NCBI GenBank assembly: GCA_018268375.1
Contig: JAFDWS010000002.1
Span: 868,001 to 932,000, forward strand
Direction: 5' to 3'
Length of the DNA: 64,000 nt
DNA from: Armatimonadota bacterium
GTDB taxonomy: Bacteria; Armatimonadota; Fimbriimonadia; Fimbriimonadales; Fimbriimonadaceae
Shown here: one piece after another, positions 33,632-42,629 of the stretch
Layout of the letters: each line of letters starts with the position of its first letter
How positions within the stretch are numbered: position 1 is the first letter of the stretch
Translations under genes and position numbers: made by a program
Notes under the pieces: model-generated
Databases searched by the model: none
What the model was told of the DNA's origin: nothing
What the model saw: the letters and a program-made list of their open reading frames with translations, nothing else

Positions 33632-34921
33632 CTAAGACCCGATCGTAAAGTGCTCGAAGCCCGCCCTTTCGGCGTTCGCCTTGGAGTAGAGCCGGCGACC
33701 GTCGAAAAGCACCTTTTGCTTCATGCAGGCACCAAGTCGACTGAGATCGAGCGACTTGAACTCGTTCCATTCCGTGACGAGCACGAGGGCGTCGGCACCG
33801 TCGGAGACGTCGTAGACATGTTCCACATAGTCCACTTGGGGCCAAAGTTCGCGGACGTTCTCGGTCGCCACGGGGTCGTAGGCGCGGATCTTTGCGCCCT
33901 TGGACAGCAAGGTCTCGATCATTTCCAGCGACTTTGCGTCCCGGATGTCGTCTGTGTTCGGTTTGAACGCGAGCCCTAAGAGGGCGACTGTCTTTCCGGT
34001 GAACCCTCCGAGGCGCTTCTCCATGCGGCGGAGGAAGTGTTGCGTCTGATCCTGGTTGATGTCGTCCGCTGCCTTGAGGAGAGCAAAATCGTAGTCCGAG
34101 CCCTCGGCGATCTTAATCAGGCCGGCCACGTCCTTCGGCAGGCAAGACCCGCCCCATCCCAGGCCCGCCTGGAGGAACTTCGGGCCGATACGGCTGTCCA
34201 TTCCCACGCCTTTCGCGACGTCTTGGACATTGGCGCCCCGCGCCTCGCAAATCCGGCTGATCGCGTTGATAAAGCTGATCTTAATGGCAAGGAAGCTGTT
34301 GCTGGCGTACTTGATGAGCTCGGCCGAATAGGGATCGGTGAAGATGGTGGGTTTCTCGAGCGGGGCATAAAGCTCGGCCAATTTGGCTGCCGCTTGCTCG
34401 CTGCGCGAGCCGATGACGACCCGGTCCGGGTTCTTCGTGTCCCAAACGGCGGTGCCCTCGCGTAGGAACTCCGGGTTGCTGACCACGTCGAACATCTCCC
34501 GCGGACAGCCTTGGCCGATCAGGATCTCTTCGACCATGTCCACGGTGCCGACAGGGACGGTCGACTTGTTCACAACGACCGTGTAGTGCTGGATGTTGCG
34601 GCCGATCTCCTTCGCCACGGCCTTGACCGCGGTCACGTCAGGAGTGCCGTCGGGGCCCGGCGGGGTGCCGACGGCGATGAAGACGATGTCGGCGTGCTTG
34701 GTGCCCTCGGCGATCGAGTCCGTCACCCGGAAAAAGCCATCGGCGATCGTTGAGCGGAGGAGCTCGTCGACGCCCAGTTCGAAGATCGGCGAGACGCCGT
34801 TGCGTAGCTTCTCGAGCTTCTCCTGGTCGTTGTCGACGCAGACGACATCGTTGCCCATGTCCGCAAGGACGACGCCTGTGACCAACCCGACATACCCTGT
34901 TCCAACGACCGTGACCTTCAT
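33632..34921 (-). CDS. UDP-glucose/GDP-mannose 6-dehydrogenase
   Basis: A 429-residue protein of the UDP-glucose dehydrogenase family. NAD-binding motif GTGYVGLVTGVVLADMG at the N-terminus, VGTPPGPDGTPD, EFLREGTAV, and the catalytic Cys in GWGGSCLPKDVAGL. It oxidises UDP-glucose to UDP-glucuronate in two NAD-dependent steps for exopolysaccharide synthesis; UDP-GlcNAc or GDP-mannose cannot be excluded as substrate. A hairpin (34941-34966) lies in its leader. rmlA at the end of the window is another nucleotide-sugar gene. Confidence 0.93.
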   Translation of the reverse strand: MKVTVVGTGYVGLVTGVVLADMGNDVVCVDNDQEKLEKLRNGVSPIFELGVDELLRSTIADGFFRVTDSIAEGTKHADIVFIAVGTPPGPDGTPDVTAVKAVAKEIGRNIQHYTVVVNKSTVPVGTVDMVEEILIGQGCPREMFDVVSNPEFLREGTAVWDTKNPDRVVIGSRSEQAAAKLAELYAPLEKPTIFTDPYSAELIKYASNSFLAIKISFINAISRICEARGANVQDVAKGVGMDSRIGPKFLQAGLGWGGSCLPKDVAGLIKIAEGSDYDFALLKAADDINQDQTQHFLRRMEKRLGGFTGKTVALLGLAFKPNTDDIRDAKSLEMIETLLSKGAKIRAYDPVATENVRELWPQVDYVEHVYDVSDGADALVLVTEWNEFKSLDLSRLGACMKQKVLFDGRRLYSKANAERAGFEHFTIGS

Positions 34922-34940
34922 GGCGACCCAGCAGATTTTG

Positions 34941-34966
34941 GCCCAGGGTGGTCTTCCAGCCTGGGC
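34941..34966 (-). promoter_or_regulatory. leader hairpin between flhB and the UDP-sugar dehydrogenase gene
   Basis: 7-bp stem GCCCAGG/CCTGGGC with a 12-nt loop. It lies after a -10-like GATAAT (minus strand, 34980-34975) and 19 nt before the dehydrogenase ATG. It may be a leader structure or a T-poor terminator of the flagellar operon. Confidence 0.4.
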
Positions 34967-35029
34967 ACGGTGAGATTATCGGCAGAGCGTGCAGGATAGA
35001 AGATGTGAGAAATCAGGGGAAGCAATAAC

Positions 35030-36109
35030 TCAAGCGGCGTTGCGCTTGACTCGCTTCAAGGTCTGGTACACGTACGCCAGAACCTCGGCGACGGGGGCGA
35101 AGAGGTCGCGCGGCACGTAGTCGCCCGCCTCGCACTGCTTGTACAACGCGCGGGCGAGAGGTTTGTTCTCAACGAGGGGAACGTTCAGGTCTTTGGCGAA
35201 TTCTCGAATCCTTAACGCGAGGTAGTCCTGGCCTTTGGCCACGACCATCGGGGCGTGCATCTTGCTCCGGTCATAGGCGATGGCGACGGCAAAGTGCGTC
35301 GGGTTCGTGACCACCACGTCGGCTTGTTTGAGCTTGCTCGCGAGGCCGCCCTTGGCAATCTGGCGACGGCGGCGCATCTGCGCTCCCTTGACCTCGGGCG
35401 AACCCTCCTGCTCGCGCATTTCCCGGCGAAGTTCGTCCTTGGTCATCATCAACTGCTTGTCGACCTGCTTGCGCTGGAACATGTAGTCGACGATGGCGAT
35501 CGCCAGCCAGAGAAGGGCGACTCGCAGCAAGATCGTGTGGGTGATACCACCGATCTGGATCGCCGCCATCTGCGGCGACTGCCACCCCAGGTTCGTGATC
35601 TTGTCCCACTCGCCGCGGATGGCCGAAAACGCCATGAACGCAAACAGGAACATCTTTCCCGTCGCCTTGAGGCCGTCGAACGCAGACCTCACCGAAAACA
35701 TCCTTTTCAACCCAGGCATGGGGTTGAGCTTTGACAGCGTCGGGCTCAGAGCTTCCCCGCTCACCACGAACCCGACCTGGGCAAAGTTCGAAGCGAGCCC
35801 GACGGCCATCAACGCGGCAATCAATGGGCCGATGGCAGCCATGCCAGGGACGAGCACATTTGTGCAGTATTGGGCCAACGAACCGTAACTGATCTGCTGT
35901 GGCAAGCGATAGAGGGAGCCTCCGACGCCGGCCAACAACCGCTCCGAAAGGCCGGCAAAGGCGGACGGCGCGACCAGTGCCACCGTCAAAAGGGTCAAGG
36001 CACCCGTCAGATCCTGAGACTTGGCGACCGTCCCTTTTTTGCGCGCTTCCAGCTTTCGCCGTGGGGTCGCCTGTTCTGTCTTTTCGCCGGCTGATTGGTT
36101 GTCCGCCAC
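35030..36109 (-). CDS. flhB: flagellar export protein FlhB
   Basis: A 359-residue protein: four hydrophobic segments in the first 220 residues, then the cytoplasmic domain with the self-cleavage site in VVTNPTHFAVAIAY. Cleavage between Asn and Pro switches export from rod/hook to filament substrates. It starts at GTG 36109, directly after the fliR stop, with GAGGAGG upstream. The N-terminal EKTEQATPRRKLEARKKG is typical of FlhB. Last gene of the flagellar operon here. Confidence 0.96.
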   Translation of the reverse strand: MADNQSAGEKTEQATPRRKLEARKKGTVAKSQDLTGALTLLTVALVAPSAFAGLSERLLAGVGGSLYRLPQQISYGSLAQYCTNVLVPGMAAIGPLIAALMAVGLASNFAQVGFVVSGEALSPTLSKLNPMPGLKRMFSVRSAFDGLKATGKMFLFAFMAFSAIRGEWDKITNLGWQSPQMAAIQIGGITHTILLRVALLWLAIAIVDYMFQRKQVDKQLMMTKDELRREMREQEGSPEVKGAQMRRRRQIAKGGLASKLKQADVVVTNPTHFAVAIAYDRSKMHAPMVVAKGQDYLALRIREFAKDLNVPLVENKPLARALYKQCEAGDYVPRDLFAPVAEVLAYVYQTLKRVKRNAA

Positions 36110-36862
36110 CTAGCCTCCTCGCAGGACATGACCAAGCCGGTCAAAGGTCATCTCAAGTCCGCCCTGGACCGAAGCGACCAATGCGGGGAGCCCGACTGCC
36201 AGGACCACCATGCCCGCCGCCAATTTGGCCGGGAGAGAAAGCAAGAACGGCTGGGTCTGCGGGACAGCCTTGTTCACGATGCCAGCCGCGGCGTCGATGA
36301 TGATGGTCACCGCAGCAACGGGGGCCGCGATCTGGAGGCTGAGAAGGCCGATCTGACCCAAGAAGGCGATGAGTTCGTCCTGGAGGTGCCCGACGCGCGG
36401 CCCTGGCATGCTGTAGCTCCGGACGAAAGCCTGGACCATCATCCTGTGACCGTTCAACAGGAAGATCAGAATCGTCGCCAGCATGACCTTGAACTGGCTC
36501 ACCGGCGTCGCCGTTGCTCCGAGGAACGGATTGAAGATCTGCGCCGAGCCCGTGCCCATCTGGACGTCCATGAACGCGCCCGCAACCTGCACGGACGAAA
36601 CTAAGAGTTGGAGGAAGGCACCGATCAGGAGGCCGATCATGGCTTCGCGGGCGATCGCAAGCACAAGGCCGAGGAGATCCGCCGGCATGGCACCGATGTG
36701 CGGCTGCAGGGTCGGGGCCAGGGCGAACGTCATCACAACGCTGAAGAGGATGCGGACAAGGATGGGGACGACCGTTCCCAGGAGCGGAGCACTGACCAAC
36801 ATGCTCGTGCACCGCGCAAAGATGCACAGGCAGGAGAACAGAAGGTGGGCGTCGAGTCTCAC
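36110..36862 (-). CDS. fliR: flagellar export protein FliR
   Basis: 250 residues from GTG 36862, which overlaps the fliQ stop (GTGA). Six hydrophobic segments, with FARCTSMLVSAPLLGTVVPILVRILFSV near the N-terminus as in other FliR proteins. It forms the export gate core with FliP and FliQ. The frame is open further upstream but overlaps fliQ there and is not membrane-like. Confidence 0.93.
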   Translation of the reverse strand: MRLDAHLLFSCLCIFARCTSMLVSAPLLGTVVPILVRILFSVVMTFALAPTLQPHIGAMPADLLGLVLAIAREAMIGLLIGAFLQLLVSSVQVAGAFMDVQMGTGSAQIFNPFLGATATPVSQFKVMLATILIFLLNGHRMMVQAFVRSYSMPGPRVGHLQDELIAFLGQIGLLSLQIAAPVAAVTIIIDAAAGIVNKAVPQTQPFLLSLPAKLAAGMVVLAVGLPALVASVQGGLEMTFDRLGHVLRGG

Positions 36863-37128
36863 TGGGCGATGTGGGCAGCGTGCTCGAAGCACAGGTGGGC
36901 AAACCGGACGAGGGTGGTGAGCATCCAACTCCCCATCGCGACAACGACGAGGGCGGCGCCAATCACCTTCGGAACATAGGAAAGCGTCGCCTCTTGAACT
37001 TGCGTGACGGCCTGGAACACGCTGACCGCCAAGCCGGTGAAGAGAGCCACCGCCAAGATCGGCATGGTGACCATGAGGCCGACCATCATGCCCTGGCGGG
37101 CGATGTCCATGACTGAGGCGTGGTCCAC
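36859..37128 (-). CDS. fliQ: flagellar export protein FliQ
   Basis: 89 residues from GTG 37128, the usual FliQ length, starting 1 bp after the fliP stop. Two transmembrane hairpin helices (MVGLMVTMPILAVALFTGLAVSVFQAVTQVQEATL and VIGAALVVVAMGSWMLTTLVRF). An ATG at 37110 is a second possible start. The overlaps at both ends show it is translated in the operon. Confidence 0.94.
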   Translation of the reverse strand: MDHASVMDIARQGMMVGLMVTMPILAVALFTGLAVSVFQAVTQVQEATLSYVPKVIGAALVVVAMGSWMLTTLVRFAHLCFEHAAHIAQ

Positions 37129-37129
37129 G

Positions 37130-37903
37130 TTACGAGTACCCCGCGAGGATGGCGTGGATGAGCACCGCCCAACCATCGGCCAGGACAAAGACCAAGAGCT
37201 TGGCAGGGAGAGAGACGACGACCGGTGGCATCATCATCATGCCCATGCCCATGAGCACGCTGGCGACGATCAAATCGATGATCACGAACGGCACAAAGAT
37301 GTAGAAGCCGATGATAAAGGCCGTCTTCAGTTCGCTGATGACGAAGGCAGGAATCAGAGAGACGATGTCCAGTTCTTCGCGGGTCTTTGGGTGCTGCCTT
37401 CTCATGTCGAGGAACATCTTGAGGTCGCCCTCATAGGTGTTCTTCAACATGAAGTCCTTGACTGGTTTCTGGGCGTTCGCCAACGCTTGGTCGAAGGTGA
37501 TGGGGTGCTCCTTGGACATGTAGGGCGTGAGCGCCTCTTTGTTGATGCGCTCGTAGGTGGGCCCCATGACGAAGAAAGTCAAAAACAGGCTGAGGCCAAC
37601 GATCACCTGGTTCGGGGGAATCGACTGCGTGCCCAAGGCCGTCCGGACGAACCCCAAGATGATGACGATGCGAGTGAAGGCCGTCGAGAGGATGAGGATG
37701 GCCGGTGCCAGGCTCAAAACGGTCAGGAGCGCCAAGATTTGGAGCGACGTGCTGAGTTGGGTCTGGTCCTTCGCGTTGCCGACGCCAAGCTGAATGCTCG
37801 GCACCTGGACTTGCTGGGGAACCGCCCAACAGGCCAGCCCCACGAGTAAGAGCAGCAGGACGAGGCGGCTTGCGGTACGCAGGCGGGGAGAACTGAAGTT
37901 CAT
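37130..37903 (-). CDS. fliP: flagellar export protein FliP
   Basis: A 257-residue protein with a cleavable signal peptide (LVLLLLLVGLACWAVPQ), as known for FliP. Core motifs: LSLAPAILILSTAFTRIVIILGFVRTALGTQSIPPNQV and the C-terminal FVPFVIIDLIVASVLMGMGMMMMPP. Five copies form the export gate with FliQ and FliR. It starts immediately after the fliO stop. Confidence 0.97.
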   Translation of the reverse strand: MNFSSPRLRTASRLVLLLLLVGLACWAVPQQVQVPSIQLGVGNAKDQTQLSTSLQILALLTVLSLAPAILILSTAFTRIVIILGFVRTALGTQSIPPNQVIVGLSLFLTFFVMGPTYERINKEALTPYMSKEHPITFDQALANAQKPVKDFMLKNTYEGDLKMFLDMRRQHPKTREELDIVSLIPAFVISELKTAFIIGFYIFVPFVIIDLIVASVLMGMGMMMMPPVVVSLPAKLLVFVLADGWAVLIHAILAGYS

Positions 37904-38485
37904 CTATGAGCCAGTGATCCGGTTCAGTCGGTCAAGGGGTGTCGCCGGGGAATGGATCCGCGATTGCGCTGCCGAAATCAGAGCGACCGCCTGCTCCATC
38001 GACATGCCTTCCTCTTCCGGTTCGGGCGTTGTCACGACGGCCTTGGCCGGGTCTGCCTTGTCCAAAATGTCGAAAAAGGCGTCCGGTTCGGGCTTGTCGG
38101 GAACCCTGGTCTCCGAGAGGTCGGCAAGGCAAGACGCGCCTTGCGCAGTGACGGCGATCAACAGGGTCTTGCCGCGAACCGACACGACTTGAAGCTGTCC
38201 CGCACCAAAGTTGGCTGACTCTTCGATCTGGATTCCGCTGCCGACCGGCGTCGTCAGGCGCTTTCCAAACTTCCCGATCGCTTTCGGCAAGACCCACTTG
38301 AGGAGCGCGGCCACGATGCCCACGGCCAAGACCATTTGGATCATGTCCCAAGGCTGGACGATCGGCCCTGCCTGCTTGGCAGAGTCCACAACGATATCGG
38401 ACTTGGTTCCGAGCGACTGCCCTCGAGCAGCAAGGGCGCAAACGACCAAGGCGCATGCGAAGAGAATGACGCGAACAATCTTCAT
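37904..38485 (-). CDS. fliO: flagellar protein FliO
   Basis: A 193-residue protein with an N-terminal signal-like helix, a transmembrane segment near 50-65 (MIQMVLAVGIVAALLKWVL) and a cytoplasmic FliO core (IQIEESANFGAGQLQVVSVRGKTLLIAVT). FliO helps assemble the FliP ring. The acidic C-terminal extension is longer than in enteric FliO. Identity rests partly on position between fliN and fliP. ATGA overlap with fliN. Confidence 0.85.
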   Translation of the reverse strand: MKIVRVILFACALVVCALAARGQSLGTKSDIVVDSAKQAGPIVQPWDMIQMVLAVGIVAALLKWVLPKAIGKFGKRLTTPVGSGIQIEESANFGAGQLQVVSVRGKTLLIAVTAQGASCLADLSETRVPDKPEPDAFFDILDKADPAKAVVTTPEPEEEGMSMEQAVALISAAQSRIHSPATPLDRLNRITGS

Positions 38486-39381
38486 GCCGCCTCGTTCAAC
38501 TTCTGCAACCGTTCTTGGACACTCAGGATCTCGGTGATCCTCACGCCGAAGTTGTCATCGATGACGACGACCTCGCCCCTGGCCACCAATCGACCGTTCA
38601 CCATGACGTCCACCGGTTCACCGGCAGCCTTATCGATCTCGACGATCGATCCGGCACCGAGCTCGACAACGTCGCGGACCGGCATCTTCACACGCCCCAG
38701 CTCGACACTGACTTCGAGTGGGATGTCCATGATGATTTCGAGACCTTTCTCGTCGACTGGCGCCTCGCCCAGTCCAGACCCAGAGCCGGAAACCGCGAGA
38801 TTCGCGAACGGCGAGGAGCCTTCTTCGGGAACGTCCAAACCAAGGATCGTGTGGGCCGTCTCGATATCGAGCAACCAAGACAAGCTGCCGTTCTGTCCCT
38901 CGTAGCTGATCGGAACGCTGCACTTGATAAAATCGTCGCCCTTCTGAAGGTTCGCCGGCAGCGAAGGCACCTGATAGCGCACGGTAAGGCCGCTCGCCAC
39001 CATCGGCTCGTTGCGGATGTTCCCGGCACCGAGGCAAATGCCCTGGACGAGCGCCTCGAACACCGGTCGAACCTCACTGATGATCGACTCGTCGACCGAC
39101 TTCGGATCCTCGCCCTTGATGCACGCGTAGAGATCGGCGGCGATGTCGACCGGTAGCACGATCAACATGAGGTTGTCAGGGTTCTGGGCAAATGCGAATT
39201 GAACGACGAACCTCTCTGCGCTTGTCTCAGCAAAGAAGTCGTTGACCGTCGTCGAGTCCACGAATGGGTTGGGGAACGTGATCCCGAACCCCGAGGCTTC
39301 GGAGGCTGCGCTGGCGACGGCCTGCCAAATCTGGCCGGCCGTCAAGTTCAGTTGGTTGATAACTTCCTGTTGAGTTTGCAT
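38482..39381 (-). CDS. fliN: flagellar motor switch protein FliN/FliY
   Basis: 299 residues, longer than plain FliN. The N-terminal two thirds is a CheC/FliM-middle-like domain (DESIISEVRPVFEALVQGIC). The C-terminal 75 residues are the SpoA/FliN domain: MDIPLEVSVELGRVKMPVRDVVELGAGSIVEIDK, GEPVDVMVNGRLVARGEVVVIDDNFGVRIT. This is the FliY-type architecture found in Bacillus and Thermotoga. It is part of the switch complex that binds CheY-P and sets rotation direction. It starts 1 bp after fliM. Confidence 0.93.
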   Translation of the reverse strand: MQTQQEVINQLNLTAGQIWQAVASAASEASGFGITFPNPFVDSTTVNDFFAETSAERFVVQFAFAQNPDNLMLIVLPVDIAADLYACIKGEDPKSVDESIISEVRPVFEALVQGICLGAGNIRNEPMVASGLTVRYQVPSLPANLQKGDDFIKCSVPISYEGQNGSLSWLLDIETAHTILGLDVPEEGSSPFANLAVSGSGSGLGEAPVDEKGLEIIMDIPLEVSVELGRVKMPVRDVVELGAGSIVEIDKAAGEPVDVMVNGRLVARGEVVVIDDNFGVRITEILSVQERLQKLNEAA

Positions 39382-39382
39382 T

Positions 39383-40387
39383 TCAGATCTCTACGTAAGG
39401 TCCGCTGACGGTGAAAACGAGCTTCTTTTGATGGAGGGCGGGCCGTCCCTCGAACTTCGGGGCCCTTGAGACCAGCATCTGGATGTCGCGATCGGAGGCC
39501 TGGTCGAGCTTGAGGACGTCCCCCTGGCGCAGGCGCAAGAACTCTCGAACGTGCAGGCGCGTCTTGCCGAGCATCACCGTGCATTCCACCGGCGAAGCGT
39601 TCACGTGCTGCACGAGCGAGCGCCGATATTCGGGCTTCTGCTTGCGGCTGCCGCTCGCGAACCAGCGCTGGGCGCTGAGCTTCGTGGTGACGGGCTTCAA
39701 AACCATGTAGGGAATGCAGAGGCTCATCGCGCCGCGGGCGTCCCCCACTCTGATCTCAAAAAGGATGCTGATGACGATGTCGGTAGGAGGAGCGATCTGG
39801 ACAAACTGCGCGCTCGTCTCCATGGTTTCGATGCTGGGGTTGACGATGACAACGCCTTCCCAAGCTGACTTGAGGGCGCCGAACATCCGGTCGATCATCT
39901 GCCGGACGAGGGGCTGCTCGATGTCGGTCAGGGACTGTCGGTCGACAGACTTCCCGGGACCGCCGAGCAGCTTGTCGATCATCGTGAAGACGGTTGCGAA
40001 CTCAATCTCGAGGACAGCCTGGCCGTTCAATGGCGGGATCGACATGATCGTGAAGACCGAACTACTGATGCTGCGCAGGTACTCCTCGTAGGGGACCTGC
40101 TCAAGCGAGATCAGATCGACGTTCACGGGGTTGCGGAGAAAAGCAGAGAGCCCGCTCCCGGCGAGGCGCGCGAACGTCTCGTGAAGCATTTGCAGGGTGC
40201 GGAGTTGATCCTTGCTGAACTTGTCGGGACGGCGAAAATCGTAGACCTCGTAGGCGGTCGACGTGGCTCGGGCCGCACGGGCAGCTCCTGCATTGGCTTC
40301 GCCTCCGAACGCCGCCGGCCCTGCCGCCTCTCCATTGAGAGAAGTCAGAAGGGCTTCGATTTCAGCTTGGGATAGGATCTCCGACAA
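39383..40387 (-). CDS. fliM: flagellar motor switch protein FliM
   Basis: 334 residues from TTG 40387, giving the canonical N-terminus MSEILSQAEIEALL; GGAG lies 10 nt upstream. This N-terminal helix binds CheY-P. The middle CheC-like domain includes the YEEYLRSISSSVFTIM and GGPGKSVDRQSLTDIEQ segments. The C-terminal SpoA domain contains VECTVMLGKTRLHVREFLRLRQGDVLKLDQ. An ATG at 40411 would add eight residues. First gene of the fliM-N-O-P-Q-R-flhB operon. Confidence 0.95.
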   Translation of the reverse strand: MSEILSQAEIEALLTSLNGEAAGPAAFGGEANAGAARAARATSTAYEVYDFRRPDKFSKDQLRTLQMLHETFARLAGSGLSAFLRNPVNVDLISLEQVPYEEYLRSISSSVFTIMSIPPLNGQAVLEIEFATVFTMIDKLLGGPGKSVDRQSLTDIEQPLVRQMIDRMFGALKSAWEGVVIVNPSIETMETSAQFVQIAPPTDIVISILFEIRVGDARGAMSLCIPYMVLKPVTTKLSAQRWFASGSRKQKPEYRRSLVQHVNASPVECTVMLGKTRLHVREFLRLRQGDVLKLDQASDRDIQMLVSRAPKFEGRPALHQKKLVFTVSGPYVEI

Positions 40388-40493
40388 AACCGCGTCACTC
40401 CAACAACGCACACCTTTGGGTGGCTGTCAGTCAGATCATCGGAGTTGTCCCGGCAATCTTCAGGGGGACGGGGGGACAAAGCCGTGCCGATCT

Positions 40494-40514
40494 CGAAAAT
40501 CCAAAATCCAAATC
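40494..40514. repeat. ATCC-rich short repeat downstream of a stop codon
   Basis: Plus-strand bases 40494-40514 contain AAAATCCAAAATCCAAATC, i.e. GGATTTTGGATTTT on the transcribed strand of the metalloprotease-like gene, starting at its stop. Related sequences follow stops at 43686 and 48829. Bases 40388-40493 otherwise show no gene. Confidence 0.45.
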
Positions 40515-41571
40515 AGGCTGAGTTGGCGAGGACGACCTTTCCTGAGGAGTGGACTTTGGCCCAACCGCCCCTCGTGGCGATAACCTTCGCGCCGGAGAGC
40601 CGCGCCTTGCCGACGGGCACCCAAAATTCGCTTCCGACCGGGAAGACCGCATTCAGTTCGATTCGCTCGCGCTCCTGGACAGCCTCCATCAAGGAAGTCA
40701 GGAACCCCTTCGGGGTCTGATCCGGATTCAACACAAGAGCCCTTCGGAACACTTCTGGGGGCAGCAAGCGAAAGGCATAAATGGCAACGTCGAGATAGGC
40801 GGCCATGTCGCCCTTAGCGCAGGCCGCAAAATCGGGACCCTTCGTGCCAACCCTCGAAACCGATGGTGCGACCTTGGTCTTGACGTAGGGAACGATCGCC
40901 TGGAGGTCGACACCGAGCACGTCGGCAGGCTCAAGCGTCTTCTTTGCAAGGCAGTCCCTCACCCAGGTCATGTAGATCCGCTCACCGAGATCGCCATTCG
41001 CCCATTCTTCGTGCCCACCAGTCGTTTTGACCGGAGGCAAGGTCGCGTGTCCGTACTCGTGGACGATCTCGCGCAGTGCCTCGACCGGCTCGGTGAGGGT
41101 TCCCACTTGATATACGTAGATCGTATTGACCTTTCCCGGCGCCCCGCCCGTTTCGGGTGTCCCAGGGTCTTCGCCGAACAGTTGCTCAGCTCCGGGCTGC
41201 CCCTGGCTGCACAGGTAAACGTCCACCTGCTGGTTGCCGAACTCCGGCGTGTGGTCCAGCTTGAACTGCGTGAAGTTCAAATCGAAGACACGGGCCAAAG
41301 CGCGGGCCGTGCTCTCCGGCTTCAGCGCGGCCTCTTTCGGCGTACTGCTTTGGCCGAAAACGCGCAGCCGGCCCTGGGCGCCGTTCGGGTTCGCGATCGA
41401 GACGACCGACAAGAGGTCGAACGACCACTGGTTCTTTGGCGACACCTTAGGCGCTGCGAGAGAGGAAGGCGGTGCTGTGACGCTCAGCGAGAGCCCACCT
41501 GGAAATGGACTGACAAGGTCGGTCGAGCCCGACTGGGCCCAGGCAAGGGCCAGCATCGCCGGCCAAACCAA
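40513..41571 (-). CDS. putative secreted zinc metalloprotease
   Basis: A 352-residue protein with a short signal peptide (MVWPAMLALAWAQ). A gluzincin-like zinc motif HEYGH is at 171-175, and an acidic patch GGHEEWANG at about 186-192 could give the third ligand, as in other HExxH peptidases with a downstream Glu. The C-terminal 60 residues look like a small beta domain (SEFWVPVGKARLSGAKVIATRGGWAKV). The family is not recognised beyond the motif. The ATG lies 1 bp after the trxB stop, so the two genes form an operon. Confidence 0.6.
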   Translation of the reverse strand: MVWPAMLALAWAQSGSTDLVSPFPGGLSLSVTAPPSSLAAPKVSPKNQWSFDLLSVVSIANPNGAQGRLRVFGQSSTPKEAALKPESTARALARVFDLNFTQFKLDHTPEFGNQQVDVYLCSQGQPGAEQLFGEDPGTPETGGAPGKVNTIYVYQVGTLTEPVEALREIVHEYGHATLPPVKTTGGHEEWANGDLGERIYMTWVRDCLAKKTLEPADVLGVDLQAIVPYVKTKVAPSVSRVGTKGPDFAACAKGDMAAYLDVAIYAFRLLPPEVFRRALVLNPDQTPKGFLTSLMEAVQERERIELNAVFPVGSEFWVPVGKARLSGAKVIATRGGWAKVHSSGKVVLANSA

Positions 41572-41572
41572 G

Positions 41573-42508
41573 TCAGTGTCCCTCCGCTTCCAAGAACCGC
41601 TCCGCGTCGATCGCCGCCATGCAACCCGAGCCGGCGGCGGTGACAGCCTGGCGATATGTCCTGTCAGTCACGTCACCACAAGCGAAGACCCCCGGCACCT
41701 TGGTCCGGGTGCTGAAGGGCTCGACCTTGATGTAACCCAATTCGTCGGTGTCCACCCAATCCGTGAAGACCGAAGAGTTCGGCTGGTGGCCGATTGCCAC
41801 GAACAAGCCGTCCGCAGGCATCTCCCACTTCTTGTCCTTTACCGTGCTCGAGAGCGTCAGGCCGGTCACCTTCTTGTGCGGCTCCATGTCGCCGTGGATG
41901 TCGGAGACAACGGCGTTCCACACGAACTCGATCTTCGGGTTGTCGAGAGCCCGTTGTTGCATGATTTTGCTGGCGCGAAGGTGGTCACGCCGGTGCACCA
42001 CCGTCACCTTCGACGCATGCCGGGTGAGGTAGTTGGCCTCTTCCATGGCCGTGTCGCCTCCCCCTACCACGACGACTTCCTTGCCCCTGAAGAAGAAGCC
42101 GTCGCACGTCGCACAGGCGCTGACACCGAAGCCGCCGAACGTCTTCTCGCCTTCGATGCCGATCCACTTTGCGGAAGCGCCGGTCGAAATGATGACGGTC
42201 TTCGCCTCGTACATTTCGGCGCCCGTCCAGAGCTTGAAGGGTCGCGCGCTCAAATCCACGCGAACAACCAGCTGTTGCCGAACTTCGGTGCCGAATCGCT
42301 CAGCCTGCTTTTGGAACAGCTCCATCATGTCGGGGCCCATGATCCCTTCGGGAAAGCCGGGGTAGTTCTCGACGTCGGTGGTGATCATCAACTGGCCGCC
42401 CGGTTCTGGACCGGTGAAGACCAAGGGTTGGAGGCCCGCCCGGCCCGCGTAGAGGGCAGCGGTATATCCGGCCGGCCCGGAGCCGACGATGATCACGTTG
42501 TGGGACAT
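41573..42508 (-). CDS. trxB: thioredoxin reductase
   Basis: A 311-residue flavoprotein. FAD site [22 protein letters not shown], redox-active CATCDGFF with the two catalytic Cys, NADPH site [17 protein letters not shown], and the C-terminal [23 protein letters not shown]. It reduces thioredoxin with NADPH. TAATCT lies 12 nt before the ATG and may be the -10. The metalloprotease-like gene follows. Confidence 0.96.
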   Translation of the reverse strand: MSHNVIIVGSGPAGYTAALYAGRAGLQPLVFTGPEPGGQLMITTDVENYPGFPEGIMGPDMMELFQKQAERFGTEVRQQLVVRVDLSARPFKLWTGAEMYEAKTVIISTGASAKWIGIEGEKTFGGFGVSACATCDGFFFRGKEVVVVGGGDTAMEEANYLTRHASKVTVVHRRDHLRASKIMQQRALDNPKIEFVWNAVVSDIHGDMEPHKKVTGLTLSSTVKDKKWEMPADGLFVAIGHQPNSSVFTDWVDTDELGYIKVEPFSTRTKVPGVFACGDVTDRTYRQAVTAAGSGCMAAIDAERFLEAEGH

Positions 42509-42534
42509 GTGAATGCTCGAAGATTACCAGGGCC

Positions 42535-42566
42535 CTTCGAGTTCCGTGGCCCGTGGGCCCTCGAAG
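42535..42566. repeat. inverted repeat between trxB and the M42 peptidase gene
   Basis: CTTCGAG (42535-42541) and CTCGAAG (42560-42566) flank an inner palindrome GGCCC/GGGCC. It lies between two divergent promoter-like boxes, so it may be an operator or a relic of a repeat. Confidence 0.4.
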
Positions 42567-42614
42567 CCGAACCCTGCTCCACCCAATAGCGGAACTTATG
42601 CATCCTCCGTTTGG

Positions 42615-42620
42615 TAAAAC
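42615..42620 (+). promoter_or_regulatory. -10-like box before the M42 peptidase gene
   Basis: TAAAAC, 9 nt before ATG 42630, no Shine-Dalgarno. The same GGTAAAAC lies before the ATG at 4400. Confidence 0.35.
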
Positions 42621-42629
42621 GCTCGTCAC

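Noticed and set aside
40475..40490. Possible sigma-54 promoter upstream of fliM (minus strand CGGCACG-GCTT-TGTC)
   Set aside because: The -24 part fits but the -12 GC dinucleotide is missing at the required spacing.
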